Part shown: one piece after another, positions 17,838-27,163 of the stretch
How the letters are laid out: each line of letters begins with the position of its first letter
Numbering within the stretch: the first letter of the stretch is position 1
NCBI RefSeq assembly: GCF_023499255.1
Contig: NZ_CP092183.1
Location: 7,064,501 to 7,128,500 of the forward strand
Source: Couchioplanes caeruleus
Lineage (GTDB): Bacteria > Actinomycetota > Actinomycetes > Mycobacteriales > Micromonosporaceae
Length of the DNA: 64,000 nucleotides
Reading direction: 5' to 3'
Position numbers and translations under genes: made by a program
Notes under the pieces: model-generated
What the model was told of the DNA's origin: nothing
Database searches by the model: none
Seen by the model: only the letters and a program-made list of their open reading frames with translations

Positions 17838-18929
17838 ATGCGTTTCTTCTCCAACGACTCCCGGGACTCCGCCGACGAGCAGGCCCAGGAGGAGCGTCCC
17901 GACCGCGTGCAGTCCGACCCGGTGGCGGTGCCGGGCCAGCGCCCGCCGTCGCCCTGGTCCAACACGCCCGCCGAGGCGAACACCGACGACGCGACCGCCA
18001 CCGTCCCGGTCCGCGACGACCGGGACGACCGGGACCAGCCGGAGTTCCACGAGCCGGGCCCGCAGCCGACCGCCTTCGGCGCGTCGACCGTCGGCGGCGC
18101 CGTCGCCGCGTCCGCGGTCGCCAACCCGCTGAACGACCAGTGGGACTCGACGGACCGCGTCTCGGCCGCCGACTCCGGCGTCGGCGACGACCGCATGGTC
18201 GCCCCCGGTGACGGGTCGGTGGAGTCGCCTTCCGAGAGCAACACCCGCACGTACGCGAGCAACACCGCGACCGACGACACGCGTACGGGCACGCCGCAGG
18301 CCGGACCCGGCGCCGGCCAGGACGACGTGGTGGACGTGGCGCTCGACGACCACGGCACGTTCGACGACCCGCAGGTCAAGGACCAGGTCACCGAGACCAC
18401 GACGGACACCGACGCCCAGTCCGCCCCGCTGGACGCCAACCCGGCGCTGAAGGACGAGGGCGGCTTCGACGACCCGAAGGCGGTGGACCCGGTGACGGAC
18501 GAGACGCTGGACAGGACCGCGGCGGACCGCCCGGCCGTGTCCGACGCGTCCGACGCGTCCGACGCGTCCGTCGCCGAGGACAACACGGTCGTGGTCGCGG
18601 AGCCGATCGCCGCGGCCCCCGCCGCAACCACGCCTGCGCCGGCCCCCACCCCCGCGACCCCGTCGGCTCCGGCCTCCGAGGGCTTCTTCGCCGCCGCGGA
18701 CGCGCAGGGCTTCCAGGAGCGCTGGCGTGACGTGCAGCTGCGCTTCGTCGACAGCCCGAAGGAAGCCACCGACGAGGCCGCCAAGCTCGTGGAGGAGGCC
18801 GTCGACCGGCTGACCGCGAGCCTGCGCTCCCGCAAGGAGGGCATCGCCGGGGACGGCGACGACACCGAGGCGCTGCGCGTCCAGCTGCGCGGCTACCGGG
18901 ACATCCTGAACCGGATCCTCGGCCTCTGA
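17838..18929 (+). CDS. Acidic disordered protein with shared C-terminal domain
   Basis: A 363-residue, strongly acidic protein. Residues 1-285 are low complexity (Asp, Ala, Thr, Pro; three SDA repeats), apparently disordered and without membrane helices. The last 75 residues (RWRDVQLRFVDSPKEA to the GYRDILNRIL end) repeat the domain seen in the preceding membrane protein. GAGGAG sits 6 nt before ATG 17838, inside the previous stop. Probably a soluble partner docking to, or competing with, its membrane-bound neighbour. Function unknown. Confidence 0.8.
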   Translation: MRFFSNDSRDSADEQAQEERPDRVQSDPVAVPGQRPPSPWSNTPAEANTDDATATVPVRDDRDDRDQPEFHEPGPQPTAFGASTVGGAVAASAVANPLNDQWDSTDRVSAADSGVGDDRMVAPGDGSVESPSESNTRTYASNTATDDTRTGTPQAGPGAGQDDVVDVALDDHGTFDDPQVKDQVTETTTDTDAQSAPLDANPALKDEGGFDDPKAVDPVTDETLDRTAADRPAVSDASDASDASVAEDNTVVVAEPIAAAPAATTPAPAPTPATPSAPASEGFFAAADAQGFQERWRDVQLRFVDSPKEATDEAAKLVEEAVDRLTASLRSRKEGIAGDGDDTEALRVQLRGYRDILNRILGL

Positions 18930-18957
18930 GGTACGCCGGCACTGGGAGACTGGGCGG

Positions 18958-19944
18958 GTGCGCGCTTCCCGCCTGGTCTCCCTGCTGCTTCTGCTGCAGA
19001 CGCGCGGCCGGATGACCGCGCAGGAGCTCGCCGACGAGCTGGAGGTCTCCGTACGGACCGTGTATCGCGACGTCGAGTCACTGGGCGCCTCCGGCGTGCC
19101 GGTCTACGCCGATCGCGGCCCGGCCGGCGGCTACCAACTGCTCGACGGCTACCGCACCCGCCTCACCGGGCTGACCGGGGACGAGGCGGGTTCGCTGTTC
19201 CTGGCCGGTGTACCGGGGCCCGCGGCGGAACTCGGGCTGGGGTCGGTGCTGGCGGCCGCGGAGCTCAAGCTGCGCGCCTCGCTGCCGGGTGAGCTGGCCG
19301 GCCGGGCGGATCGGGTACGCGAGCGCTTCCACCTGGACGCGCCGGGCTGGTTCCGCGCCGACGAGCCGACCCCGTTCCTGGCGACCGTGGCGGACGCGGT
19401 GTGGCGGGAACAGCAGCTGGAGGTCCGGTACCGCCGGTGGAAGGCGCCTCGGGAGGTGACCCGTACGCTCGCGCCGCTCGGCGTGGTCCTCAAGGCGGGA
19501 CGGTGGTACCTGGTCGCGGCCGCGGGCGAGCGGGTGACGGCGTACCGGGTGGTGAACATCCTCGACGCACGGATCCGCGACGAACCGGCGGCCCGGCCCG
19601 CGGGCTTCGACCTCGCCGCGTTCTGGCGGGAGTGGACCGACCGGTACGAGAGCAGCGTCTACACGGCGACGGCGACCGTACGGATGACCGCCGAAGCGCT
19701 GGCCCGCATGGCGTACATCTTCCCGCCCGAAATGTCCCGGGTTGCGCGTGCGGAGGCGACGGAACCCGACGAGGCCGGATGGCTGACCACCCGCGTACCC
19801 ATCGAATCGGTCCGGCATGGACACATCGAGTTGCTGAAGCTGGGGGCGGACGCGGAGGTGCTGGATCCGCCGGAACTGCGGGAGCGCTTCGCCACGACGG
19901 CTCGCGGGCTGATGGCGACCTACCACCCGGCCGAGGAGGCATGA
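18958..19944 (+). CDS. WYL-domain transcriptional regulator
   Basis: A 328-residue YafY/PafC-like regulator: N-terminal HTH (MTAQELADELEVSVRTVYRDVESL), linker GGYQLLDGYRTRLTGL, then a WYL-type domain (about 140-220, with GVVLKAGRWYLVAAAGERVTAYRVVNI) and C-terminal extension. Start GTG 18958. Its TGA overlaps the ATG of the following F420-type oxidoreductase (ATGA), so the two are translationally coupled. WYL domains sense nucleic acids or small ligands; the ligand here is unknown. Confidence 0.9.
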   Translation: MRASRLVSLLLLLQTRGRMTAQELADELEVSVRTVYRDVESLGASGVPVYADRGPAGGYQLLDGYRTRLTGLTGDEAGSLFLAGVPGPAAELGLGSVLAAAELKLRASLPGELAGRADRVRERFHLDAPGWFRADEPTPFLATVADAVWREQQLEVRYRRWKAPREVTRTLAPLGVVLKAGRWYLVAAAGERVTAYRVVNILDARIRDEPAARPAGFDLAAFWREWTDRYESSVYTATATVRMTAEALARMAYIFPPEMSRVARAEATEPDEAGWLTTRVPIESVRHGHIELLKLGADAEVLDPPELRERFATTARGLMATYHPAEEA

Positions 19945-20369
19945 TCGGGAGCATGACGATGCCCGACGACGTGCTGGCGTACAACCGGCAGCTCATCGCG
20001 ACGTTCCGCGCCGACGGCGGCGCCTCCCTGGGTGACCGGCCGTTGCTGCTGCTCACGACCCGCGGGCGGCGCAGCGGCGAGCCCCGGACGAGCCCGATCA
20101 TGTACGTCCGTGCCGACGGGCGGCTGTTCGTGGTCGCCTCCAACGCCGGGGCGGCCGAGGACCCGCAGTGGTACCGGAACCTGCTGGCCGACCCGGCCGT
20201 CACGGTGGAACTGCCGGGTGAGACCTTCCCGGCGCGGGCGACTCCCTTGTCCGGTGAGGACTACGAGCGGCAGTGGGCCCGGATCACCGGGCAGCATGCT
20301 TTCTTCATCGAGCACCAGCAACGCGCGGGCGGCCGCCGCATCCCCATCGTGGAACTGCACCGGGCCTGA
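19941..20369 (+). CDS. Deazaflavin (F420)-dependent nitroreductase-family protein
   Basis: A 142-residue split-barrel protein of the DDN/nitroreductase-family deazaflavin-dependent group: LLLLTTRGRRSGEPRTSPIMYV, VVASNAGAAEDPQWYRNLLADPAVTVELPG, and a C-terminal QQRAGGRRIPIVEL. The family reduces small substrates with F420H2. It starts at ATG 19941, overlapping the WYL regulator stop by 4 bp with a GAGGAGG site, so the regulator may control it. Substrate unknown. Confidence 0.88.
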   Translation: MIGSMTMPDDVLAYNRQLIATFRADGGASLGDRPLLLLTTRGRRSGEPRTSPIMYVRADGRLFVVASNAGAAEDPQWYRNLLADPAVTVELPGETFPARATPLSGEDYERQWARITGQHAFFIEHQQRAGGRRIPIVELHRA

Positions 20370-20417
20370 CCGGCGGACGCGGGTCCCGGCCGCGGCCGGA
20401 CCGACGGCCGTGCGGGG

Positions 20418-20903
20418 TCAGGCTCCGACGAGCTTGTCGGGGGCGGTGCCGGCGTCGGTGGCCGGCGGGTCCGGCTCGGCCGGCGGCTCGGACTCGTCGC
20501 CGGTCGGCGGCGGGGCCGTCTCCGTCGACTCCTCGACCGGGGGCGTGCTCGGCCCGGAGTCGTCGTCCGCGGGCGGGGTCGACTCGGCCGGGTCGGTGGC
20601 CGGCTGCTTCGAGGGCGACGAGGAGGGCGTCGGCGACGCGGCCGGCGGCTTCGCCCGGCCCTCGGTACGGATGGTCTCCGTCTTCGCCTTCGGCTCGGTG
20701 CGGATGATCTGCGTCTGATCGGTCGGCGCGTCGCCCGCCCCCGAGCCACCCTTGGGCTCGGTGGTGGTGTTCTGCTGCACCGTCACCGCGGGCGGCCGCG
20801 CCGGTGTCAGCGTCGCCTCGCCGAACTGCGCACCCAGCCACATCGCCGGTCCGAGGCCCACCGCGACGATGGCCCCGAAGAGCGCCATGGGTCCCCGTTC
20901 CAT
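20418..20903 (-). CDS. Membrane-anchored Pro/Thr/Glu-rich protein
   Basis: A 161-residue protein with one N-terminal membrane helix (about 5-24, MALFGAIVAVGLGPAMWLGA) and a long tail rich in Pro, Thr, Ser, Glu and Asp, likely outside the cell or spanning the wall. ATG 20903 follows GGGGGGAGGGG at good spacing. No recognisable domain; possibly a wall-spanning spacer protein. Confidence 0.7.
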   Translation of the reverse strand: MERGPMALFGAIVAVGLGPAMWLGAQFGEATLTPARPPAVTVQQNTTTEPKGGSGAGDAPTDQTQIIRTEPKAKTETIRTEGRAKPPAASPTPSSSPSKQPATDPAESTPPADDDSGPSTPPVEESTETAPPPTGDESEPPAEPDPPATDAGTAPDKLVGA

Positions 20904-21142
20904 CAGCGCCCCTCCCCCCTGTTGTGTGGCGATCATCGCCGATCCGCGTGGCCTTCTTCTACCCAGTTCCGCGAACGGTAAGCGAATGACACCTGATCCC
21001 AGTGTGACGGCGAGTGATGCCGCCGTTACTCCTTCGTCAGGGATCCGACCCTCTTCCGATTACACGCCTCTCGCGCCGGATTGGTTCATCCGCCGCGGAC
21101 CATCGCGTACGGGACGATCGGGTACGCGACTGCCGGGGCGGG

Positions 21143-21281
21143 GGGCTGGCGCGGCGCGCGGGCTGGCGCGGCGCGCGGGCTGGCGCGGCGCGCGGGCTGG
21201 CGCGGCGCGCGGGCTGGCGCGGCGCGCGGGCTGGCGCGGCGCGCGGGCTGGCGCGGCGCGCGGGCTGGCGCGGCGCGGCGC
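21143..21281. repeat. Eight 17-bp tandem repeats downstream of M48 gene
   Basis: Eight copies of CTGGCGCGGCGCGCGGG begin at 21146 and every 17 bp to 21265, then decay into related GC-rich sequence up to the M48 peptidase stop. Seven are essentially identical; the last diverges. The 445-bp gap 20904-21348 holds nothing else recognisable apart from the promoter region of the gene ending at 20418. Open frames through the array are repeat artefacts. Confidence 0.9.
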
Positions 21282-21348
21282 AGGGCCGGCGGGGTGCGGG
21301 GCCAGCGGGGCGCAGGGCTGGCGGGGCGCGGGCCGGCGGGGTGCGGGG

Positions 21349-23565
21349 CTATCGGGTGCGGGACAGGAAGGCCACGGCGTCGTCGAGGGCCGCCCAGCCG
21401 CCCGGAAGCTCGTCGGAGTCCAGGGCCGTCCGTACGCCGATGGTCGAGCCGTCACGCAGGGCGAGGTCCCAGCTACGGCGCCGCACCTGCGTGGCGTTGG
21501 CCACCTCCGCGTACGGCACGAACCGGGTTCCCGGGGCGGCGGCCTCCCGCTGGGCCCCGTCGGCCGCGGCGAACTCGGCGAGCCGCCGCTTCGCGGAGCC
21601 GTTCTGCGACCTCGGCAGCCCGGGCAGCAGGAACAGCCCGGTGTCCACCACCAGCATGTCCGTACGCGACCCGTCCACGACGAGGTTGACCACGCCGCCG
21701 ACGACCTCCGGGCGCGCCTGCTCGCCGTCACCCGCGGGCGCGGCGGCCACGTCGATCCCGAGGCCGGCCAGCTTCTCCCGCGCGGTCGCCACGGTCGCCG
21801 GGTCCACGGCCATCGCCGCGAGCCCGCCCAGGTCCAGGTGCGAGCCGTCGGCCGCGACCAGCTCGGCGGTGCCGGTCCAGCTGTGCCGCCACCGCGCCGC
21901 CCCGCTGTGCAGCGCGGCGAGGGCCAGCAGGAGCGTGACCAGGTCGATCACCCGGTACGCGGTCTCGTCGGCGGGCAGCCCCGGGAACACGGACTCGGCG
22001 ATCTTGCGCAGCCGGCCGTCCCCGGCGAGCTGCAGCACGTCGTCGGCGGTGGCAACGGTGCTGCCGGCGGCCCGCGACACCGTGGTCAGGGCGGCGTCGG
22101 CCTCCCGCTGCATCTCGACGGTCCGCGCGGCGCCGAAGAACTCGTCCCAGCCGACGGTGATGCGCCCCTGGGGCGGGAACGCGACCTGCTGCAGCGCGCG
22201 GCCGAGACCGGGCAGGTCGGGGATCAGCTCCGGCTCGGCCTGCTCGCCTCCGGAGGCCACGTCGGTGGTCGCGGCGGTGAGGGCTTGAGCGGCGGTGGCG
22301 GCGGCCGGCTCGGCCCCGGCTACATCGCCGTCGGCGTCCGCGTGGCCGGTCGCAGCGGTGGAGACGGTCGAACCGGTCGCGGAAGTCGAACCGGTCGCGG
22401 AAGTCGAAGTCGCGGCGGTCGAGCCGGTCGCGGCGGTCGAGTCGACCGCGGTGCCGGGGCCCGCCACGGGGGCGGGACCAGCAACGGTGCCGGGAGCGGA
22501 TGAGGTGGCGGAACCGGACGAGGTCTCGGCGGCGGTCGAGGGGACGGCGCCGGTCGAGGTGGCCAGCGCGGCGAGGCGGTCCTTGAGGGGTGGGTGGGTG
22601 TCCCAGGTGGACGGTGGGGCCGGCTCGCGGGTGCGCAGGACCGTGATCTCCTCCGCCCGGGCCGCGAGGACCCGCAGGAAGCCGCCGAAGATGTCGTCGG
22701 GGACGCGGCCCGCCTGCCAGCCCGGGCCGAGGTATTCGGCGTGGAAGACCCGCAGGAGGGCGTCCAGCGCCGGCAGGTCCCGCAGGACGGCCGCGGCGGC
22801 GCGGGGGCCCGCGTGCTCGGCGGCGATGCGGTCGGCCTGCAGCTCCTGGGCGCGGCTGAACGGGGCGTCGATGCGACGGTAGAAGCCCGCGTACGACCGG
22901 AGGAGCGGGCCGGCCGGGTTGCGGCGGGAGATGCGGGGCACCAAGCGGGCCACCACGGTGCGGCCGCGGTAGGCGACCGGGGCGAGCCGGCCGAAGCGGG
23001 GTGAGAAGTGGCCGAGCTCGTGGGCCACCACGGCCTTCAGGCGGGGCGTGTCCCAGGCCTGCAGCAGGGGCAGGCCCAGGTAGAGGTCACGCCGGCCGCC
23101 CATCAGGCCCAGCAGGCGGGTGCGCTCGATCAGCTTCGCGGCGGCGTCGGCCACGATCGTGACGCGGTCGGGCGCGCGGGTGCCCGCGGCCGCCGCGGCG
23201 CCGTCGACGAGCTCCCACAGGAGCGGGGCGTCGTCGCGGGCGACCGGGATGCCGACCGGCTGGGGGCGGCGGGTGTGCAGGGCGCGCCAGATCGCATACG
23301 CCATGACGCCGACCGTCGCCATGCAGACCGGCAGCCCGATCCGCAGCGCCGCCGCGCCCGTCAGCGTCGAGAGCACCAGCAGCACCGGCACCACGACCAG
23401 CGCGAGCTGAGCCGCGGCCACGGCCAGGAAACCGGCCAGCGCGGCGGTCGAGGCCCACACCCTGTTCCGCACCCGGGCAAGCCTAGGGGCGGGCACCGAC
23501 AGTCCGGCGGGCAGCATCGCGCCGACCCGGCCCGGCGTACCGCTGGACCCGTGGTTGACGTGCAC
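21349..23565 (-). CDS. M48-family membrane metallopeptidase
   Basis: A 738-residue M48 (Ste24/HtpX-like) zinc peptidase. Two membrane helices lie at about 38-95, followed by VVAHELGHF (HExxH zinc site) and the downstream ELQADRIAAEHAG glutamate ligand. After the catalytic part comes an Ala/Thr/Ser low-complexity stretch (about 345-435), then an unfamiliar 300-residue C-terminal region. Start uncertain: GTG 23565 or ATG 23517; neither has a strong ribosome-binding site. It is divergent from the P450 gene across about 100 bp containing a TAATTATG-type AT-rich promoter. Confidence 0.85.
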   Translation of the reverse strand: MHVNHGSSGTPGRVGAMLPAGLSVPAPRLARVRNRVWASTAALAGFLAVAAAQLALVVVPVLLVLSTLTGAAALRIGLPVCMATVGVMAYAIWRALHTRRPQPVGIPVARDDAPLLWELVDGAAAAAGTRAPDRVTIVADAAAKLIERTRLLGLMGGRRDLYLGLPLLQAWDTPRLKAVVAHELGHFSPRFGRLAPVAYRGRTVVARLVPRISRRNPAGPLLRSYAGFYRRIDAPFSRAQELQADRIAAEHAGPRAAAAVLRDLPALDALLRVFHAEYLGPGWQAGRVPDDIFGGFLRVLAARAEEITVLRTREPAPPSTWDTHPPLKDRLAALATSTGAVPSTAAETSSGSATSSAPGTVAGPAPVAGPGTAVDSTAATGSTAATSTSATGSTSATGSTVSTAATGHADADGDVAGAEPAAATAAQALTAATTDVASGGEQAEPELIPDLPGLGRALQQVAFPPQGRITVGWDEFFGAARTVEMQREADAALTTVSRAAGSTVATADDVLQLAGDGRLRKIAESVFPGLPADETAYRVIDLVTLLLALAALHSGAARWRHSWTGTAELVAADGSHLDLGGLAAMAVDPATVATAREKLAGLGIDVAAAPAGDGEQARPEVVGGVVNLVVDGSRTDMLVVDTGLFLLPGLPRSQNGSAKRRLAEFAAADGAQREAAAPGTRFVPYAEVANATQVRRRSWDLALRDGSTIGVRTALDSDELPGGWAALDDAVAFLSRTR

Positions 23566-23661
23566 AAACTCGTCTGCGGAAGCCGTACATAATTAAGGAA
23601 GATTTTCGCCGGGCCGGCGGCGGGCCGTTTCAGGCCCGGCCGCCCGGGGATCCTGACGCCC

Positions 23662-24869
23662 ATGGTTGATCAGAGTGTCCCCGCGGCGATCAAGGGGTAC
23701 GCCTGGCTGCCCGACCTGCGCCGGGCCGCCGGCGAGCTTCCCGTCCCCATGCGGGTCATGGGGCGGCCCGCGGTCGGTGTCTGCGGCACGGAGGCCACGG
23801 AGTTCTTCTACGGCGACGGTCACCTCGAGCGGCACACCGCGCTGCCGCACCCCGTGGTGGCCACGCTCTTCGGCAAGGGCGCGGTGCACACGCTCGACGC
23901 CGAGGCGCACCGGGCGCGCAAGGCGCTGTTCGTGTCGCTGCTGATGGACGACGGGTTCGAGACGGTGGCCGAGCTGGCCGGCGAGGCGTTCGACCGGGCC
24001 GCGGACTCGTGGCGCGGCGGACCGCCGGTCACCCTCTTCGACGAGTCCGCCAAGGTGATCGCGCGGGCGGTGACGCGCTGACCGGCGTACCGCTGGCCGA
24101 GGACGAGGCGGACGGCCTGACGGCCGACCTGGTCGCGATGGTGGACGGCTTCGCGAGCGCCGGGCCCCGGCACTGGCGGGCTCTGACGGCCCGGCGCCGG
24201 CGGGAGCGGTGGCTGGCCGGACTGATCACGGGGGTACGGGGGCAGCACGTCCCGGTGGCGGCGAACTCCGCCCTCGCGCGGCTCGCCTCCTACGCGGAGG
24301 ACGGCGGCCCGCTGGATGCCCGTACGGCAGCGGTCGAGCTGCTCAACATCATCCGGCCGGCGACGGCGGTGGCCTGGTTCGTCGCGTACGCCGGCCACGC
24401 GCTGGACCACTGGCCGGCGACGGGCACGGCGCTACGGACCGGTGACGAGGACTTCACCACGGCGTTCGTGCACGAGGTGCGGCGCTTCTACCCGTTCGCC
24501 CCGTTCCTCGGCGGGCGGGCCACGCGTGACCTGACGTTCCAGGGCGAACCGGTGCCGCGGGGCACGCTCGTCCTGCTCGACGTCTACGGCCAGAACCATC
24601 ATCCGGCGCTGTGGCCGGAGCCGTACGCCTTCCGCCCCGAGCGTTTCCTGGGGCGCGAGCCGGGCGCGCTCGACCTCATCCCGCAGGGCGGCGGCGATCC
24701 GCGTACGGGTCACCGCTGCCCCGGCGAGAAGATGACGGTGGCACTGCTGGGCACGCTGGTGCAGCGGCTCGCCCGGCTGGACTACTACGTGCCGCCTCAG
24801 GACCTCTCGATCGATGTGAGCCGGATACCCGCCCGCGTGGCGAGCGGGTTCCGCATCGTCGTGCCCTGA
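23662..24869 (+). pseudogene. CYP152-type cytochrome P450 with single-base frameshift
   Basis: A fatty-acid peroxygenase-like P450 (CYP152 family), which uses hydrogen peroxide rather than a redox partner. Residues 1-139 read from ATG 23662 to a TGA at 24079-24081; the remainder is in the +1 frame to 24869. One added G after 24080 gives RWTGVPL, the conserved CYP152 sequence at that point, and a 402-residue protein. The downstream half has the Arg-Pro active-site motif (IIRPATAVAW), EVRRFYPFAPFLGGR and the haem motif GHRCPGEKM (Cys codon 24717). Either a recent pseudogene or an assembly error. Confidence 0.85.
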
Positions 24870-24870
24870 G

Positions 24871-26343
24871 TCACTCCGCCCAGGGAACCTCCGGAGACGG
24901 GTGGTAGGCCACGTTCTGCTGCTGCCAGCGCGGGCCGAAGGCGCCCAGGCGGCGGCGGAACGACTCCCAGTCGTGGGTCTCCCGCGGCGACCAGCCGATC
25001 TCCGCGATCGCCGGGAGCCGCGGGAACGTCATGGTGAGCACGTCGGCCAGGCTCCGCAGGGTCTCCGACCACAGCGGCGCCTCCACGCCGAGCAGGGACT
25101 CCTCCCCCACGCCGGGCAGGCGTTCGGCCGGGTCCCAGCCGTACGCCTTCTCGACGTCGAGCGTGCCCGCCCAGTCCAGCCCCAACGGGCTGTCCGCGGC
25201 GTACTTCATGTCCAGGTACGTCCGGTCGGCCGGCGACATCAGCACCTTGCCACCGGTGGCGGCGGCGCGGGCGGTGCCGTCGTCGGCCGCCTCGATGCGC
25301 CAGTACTGGGTCACAGCGGACGGTGGCAGGTCGACCGTGGCCATCTCGTGCCAGCCGATCGGGCTCTTCCCGTACGCGGTGACGAGCGGCAGCACGCGCT
25401 CGATGAACGTCCGGTAGTCCTCGGCCGTGGTGGCCTGCGCCTCGTCGCCGCCGATGTGCACGTACGGCCCCGGGGTCAGCGCCGCGACCTCGCGCAGGAC
25501 GTCGCCCACGAAGGCGTACGTCTCGTCCTTGCCGGCCACGAGCGAGCTGTAGCCGACCTCCACGTCCGTACGCTGCGGCGGCGCGACCCCGTCGGCCGTG
25601 AGTTCCGGGTACGCGACCTGCGCGGCGTTGACGTGCCCCGGCATGTCGATCTCCGGAACGATCGTGACGAAGCGCGTGGCGGCGTACTCGACGATCTCGG
25701 TGTAGTCGGCCTTCGTGTAGAAGCCGGGGCCGACGCCGTCCACGCCGGTGCCGTCGCCGCCGCTGATCGCGGTGAGCTTCGGCCAGCTGTCGATCTCGAT
25801 CCGCCAGCCCTGGTCGTCCGTGAGGTGCAGGTGCAGGTGATTGATCTTGAACTGGACGACCGCGTCGATGAACGCCTTGACCTCGGCGACGGTGAAGAAA
25901 TGCCGCGCCACGTCGAGCATCGCCCCGCGGTAGCCGAACCGGGGCGCGTCCACGATCGTCCCGCCCGGCAAGGTCCACGCGACCTGCTGCGGGGTCGCGG
26001 CGTACACCTCGGCGGGCAGGAGCTGGCGCAAGGTCTGGACGGCGTTGAACAGGCCGGCCGGCGCGCCTGCGGTCAGCCGTACGCCGGCCGTCGCTATCTC
26101 CAGCCGGTACGCCTCCGCGGCCAGGTCGCTGTCGAGGCTCAGCGCGATCGTCCCCGGACCGTCACCGGCCGGGAACTCGAAGCCCGTGGCGGGACGCAGC
26201 GCGTCGGCCAGGTACGCCGCCACCTGCTCCGTGCCGGGGGCCGCGCTGATCGCCGTACCCGCGTCGACCGTGAAAGCCGCGGCCGCATCGGGCCGCACCT
26301 CGCCCGGCGCGGGAATCACATCGCCCAGTTCTCTGGTCACCAC
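24871..26343 (-). CDS. Beta-N-acetylhexosaminidase (GH20)
   Basis: A 490-residue family 20 glycoside hydrolase removing terminal N-acetylglucosamine or N-acetylgalactosamine, for example from chitin or peptidoglycan fragments. The N-terminal GH20b-like domain (about 1-125) precedes the barrel. Signature segments include YRGAMLDVARHFF, HLHLTDDQGWRIEI, VPEIDMPGH and the catalytic Asp-Glu pair in VHIGGDEA, with WSETL and EIGWSP near the end. No signal peptide is seen, so it probably acts in the cytosol on imported sugars. It is convergent with the P450, with one base between stops. Confidence 0.95.
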   Translation of the reverse strand: MVTRELGDVIPAPGEVRPDAAAAFTVDAGTAISAAPGTEQVAAYLADALRPATGFEFPAGDGPGTIALSLDSDLAAEAYRLEIATAGVRLTAGAPAGLFNAVQTLRQLLPAEVYAATPQQVAWTLPGGTIVDAPRFGYRGAMLDVARHFFTVAEVKAFIDAVVQFKINHLHLHLTDDQGWRIEIDSWPKLTAISGGDGTGVDGVGPGFYTKADYTEIVEYAATRFVTIVPEIDMPGHVNAAQVAYPELTADGVAPPQRTDVEVGYSSLVAGKDETYAFVGDVLREVAALTPGPYVHIGGDEAQATTAEDYRTFIERVLPLVTAYGKSPIGWHEMATVDLPPSAVTQYWRIEAADDGTARAAATGGKVLMSPADRTYLDMKYAADSPLGLDWAGTLDVEKAYGWDPAERLPGVGEESLLGVEAPLWSETLRSLADVLTMTFPRLPAIAEIGWSPRETHDWESFRRRLGAFGPRWQQQNVAYHPSPEVPWAE

Positions 26344-26453
26344 TACGCCCTTCTCGTAGGGGCCGTCCCCCGGCCCGCCGGAAACTCTAAACCCTCTTTC
26401 CAGTTTCTGGGCGGCCCGATGAACAGCGTCACGCCGCCGTTACTCTTCTCGGC

Positions 26454-26996
26454 ATGGCGATCACCACCCGCCGCGCCGACCCGGCCGACGCGCCGGCGCT
26501 GCACGACCTCGCGGCCCGCACCTTCGGCCTCGCGACCCCGCCCGGGACGCTGCAGAGCGACATCGAGGCATTCATCTCCCAGCATCTGTCCCCCGACAGC
26601 TTCGAGCGATACCTGGCCGACCCCGCCAGAATCCTGCTCGTCGCCGAGGACGAGGACGGCAAGGCTGTCGGGTACGCGATGCTCATCGGCGGAGCGATCA
26701 CCGATCCGGAGCTGGCGGCGACCGTGGCGGGGGCGGGCGACGGGGTGAGCATCGAGCTCAGCAAGTTCTACGTGTCGGCGGACAGCCACGGCACCGGTGT
26801 GGCCTCGACGCTGATGACGGACACCCTGGCGGCGGCCGCGGGAACGGGGGCGGCGATCTGCTGGCTGGGCGTCAACCAGCGCAACGTACGGGCGGCGAAG
26901 TTCTACGCGAAGCACGGGTTCGAGATCGTCGGCACCAAGCGGTTCCTGGTCGGCGAGGTGTGGCACGACGACCACGTACGGGCCCGGCGTCTCTGA
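26454..26996 (+). CDS. GNAT-family N-acetyltransferase
   Basis: A 180-residue GNAT acetyltransferase: N-terminal RRADPADAPALHDL, acetyl-CoA binding region KFYVSADSHGTGVASTLMTDTL (motif A) and LGVNQRNVRAAKFYAKHGFEIVGTKRF (motif B). The acceptor is unknown. A degenerate repeat region follows its stop. Confidence 0.9.
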   Translation: MAITTRRADPADAPALHDLAARTFGLATPPGTLQSDIEAFISQHLSPDSFERYLADPARILLVAEDEDGKAVGYAMLIGGAITDPELAATVAGAGDGVSIELSKFYVSADSHGTGVASTLMTDTLAAAAGTGAAICWLGVNQRNVRAAKFYAKHGFEIVGTKRFLVGEVWHDDHVRARRL

Positions 26997-27029
26997 GCCT
27001 GCCGGCGTCAGAGTCGGGCGCTGCGCGGG

Positions 27030-27155
27030 TGTCGGCGTCCGGCCCTCGTGCGGGTGTCGGGCCTTGCGGGGCCTCGGCGTCCGGCTCTCGCGCGGGTGCC
27101 GGGTCTCGCGCGGGCCTCGGCGTCCGGCCCTCGCGCGGGTGTCGGGGTCCGGCCT
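27030..27155. repeat. Degenerate GC-rich intergenic repeats
   Basis: Several imperfect copies of a roughly 30-bp unit built from GGCGTCCGGCCCTCG and CGCGGGTGTCGGG lie between two convergent genes. They resemble in placement the arrays at 12046 and 21143. Confidence 0.65.
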
Positions 27156-27163
27156 GCGTGGGG

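Noticed and set aside
21143..21281. CRISPR array
   Set aside because: Contiguous 17-bp tandem repeats without spacers and no cas genes.
21014..22288. Plus-strand frames through the 17-bp repeat array
   Set aside because: They are Gly/Ala/Arg repeats created by the array and run antisense to the M48 gene.
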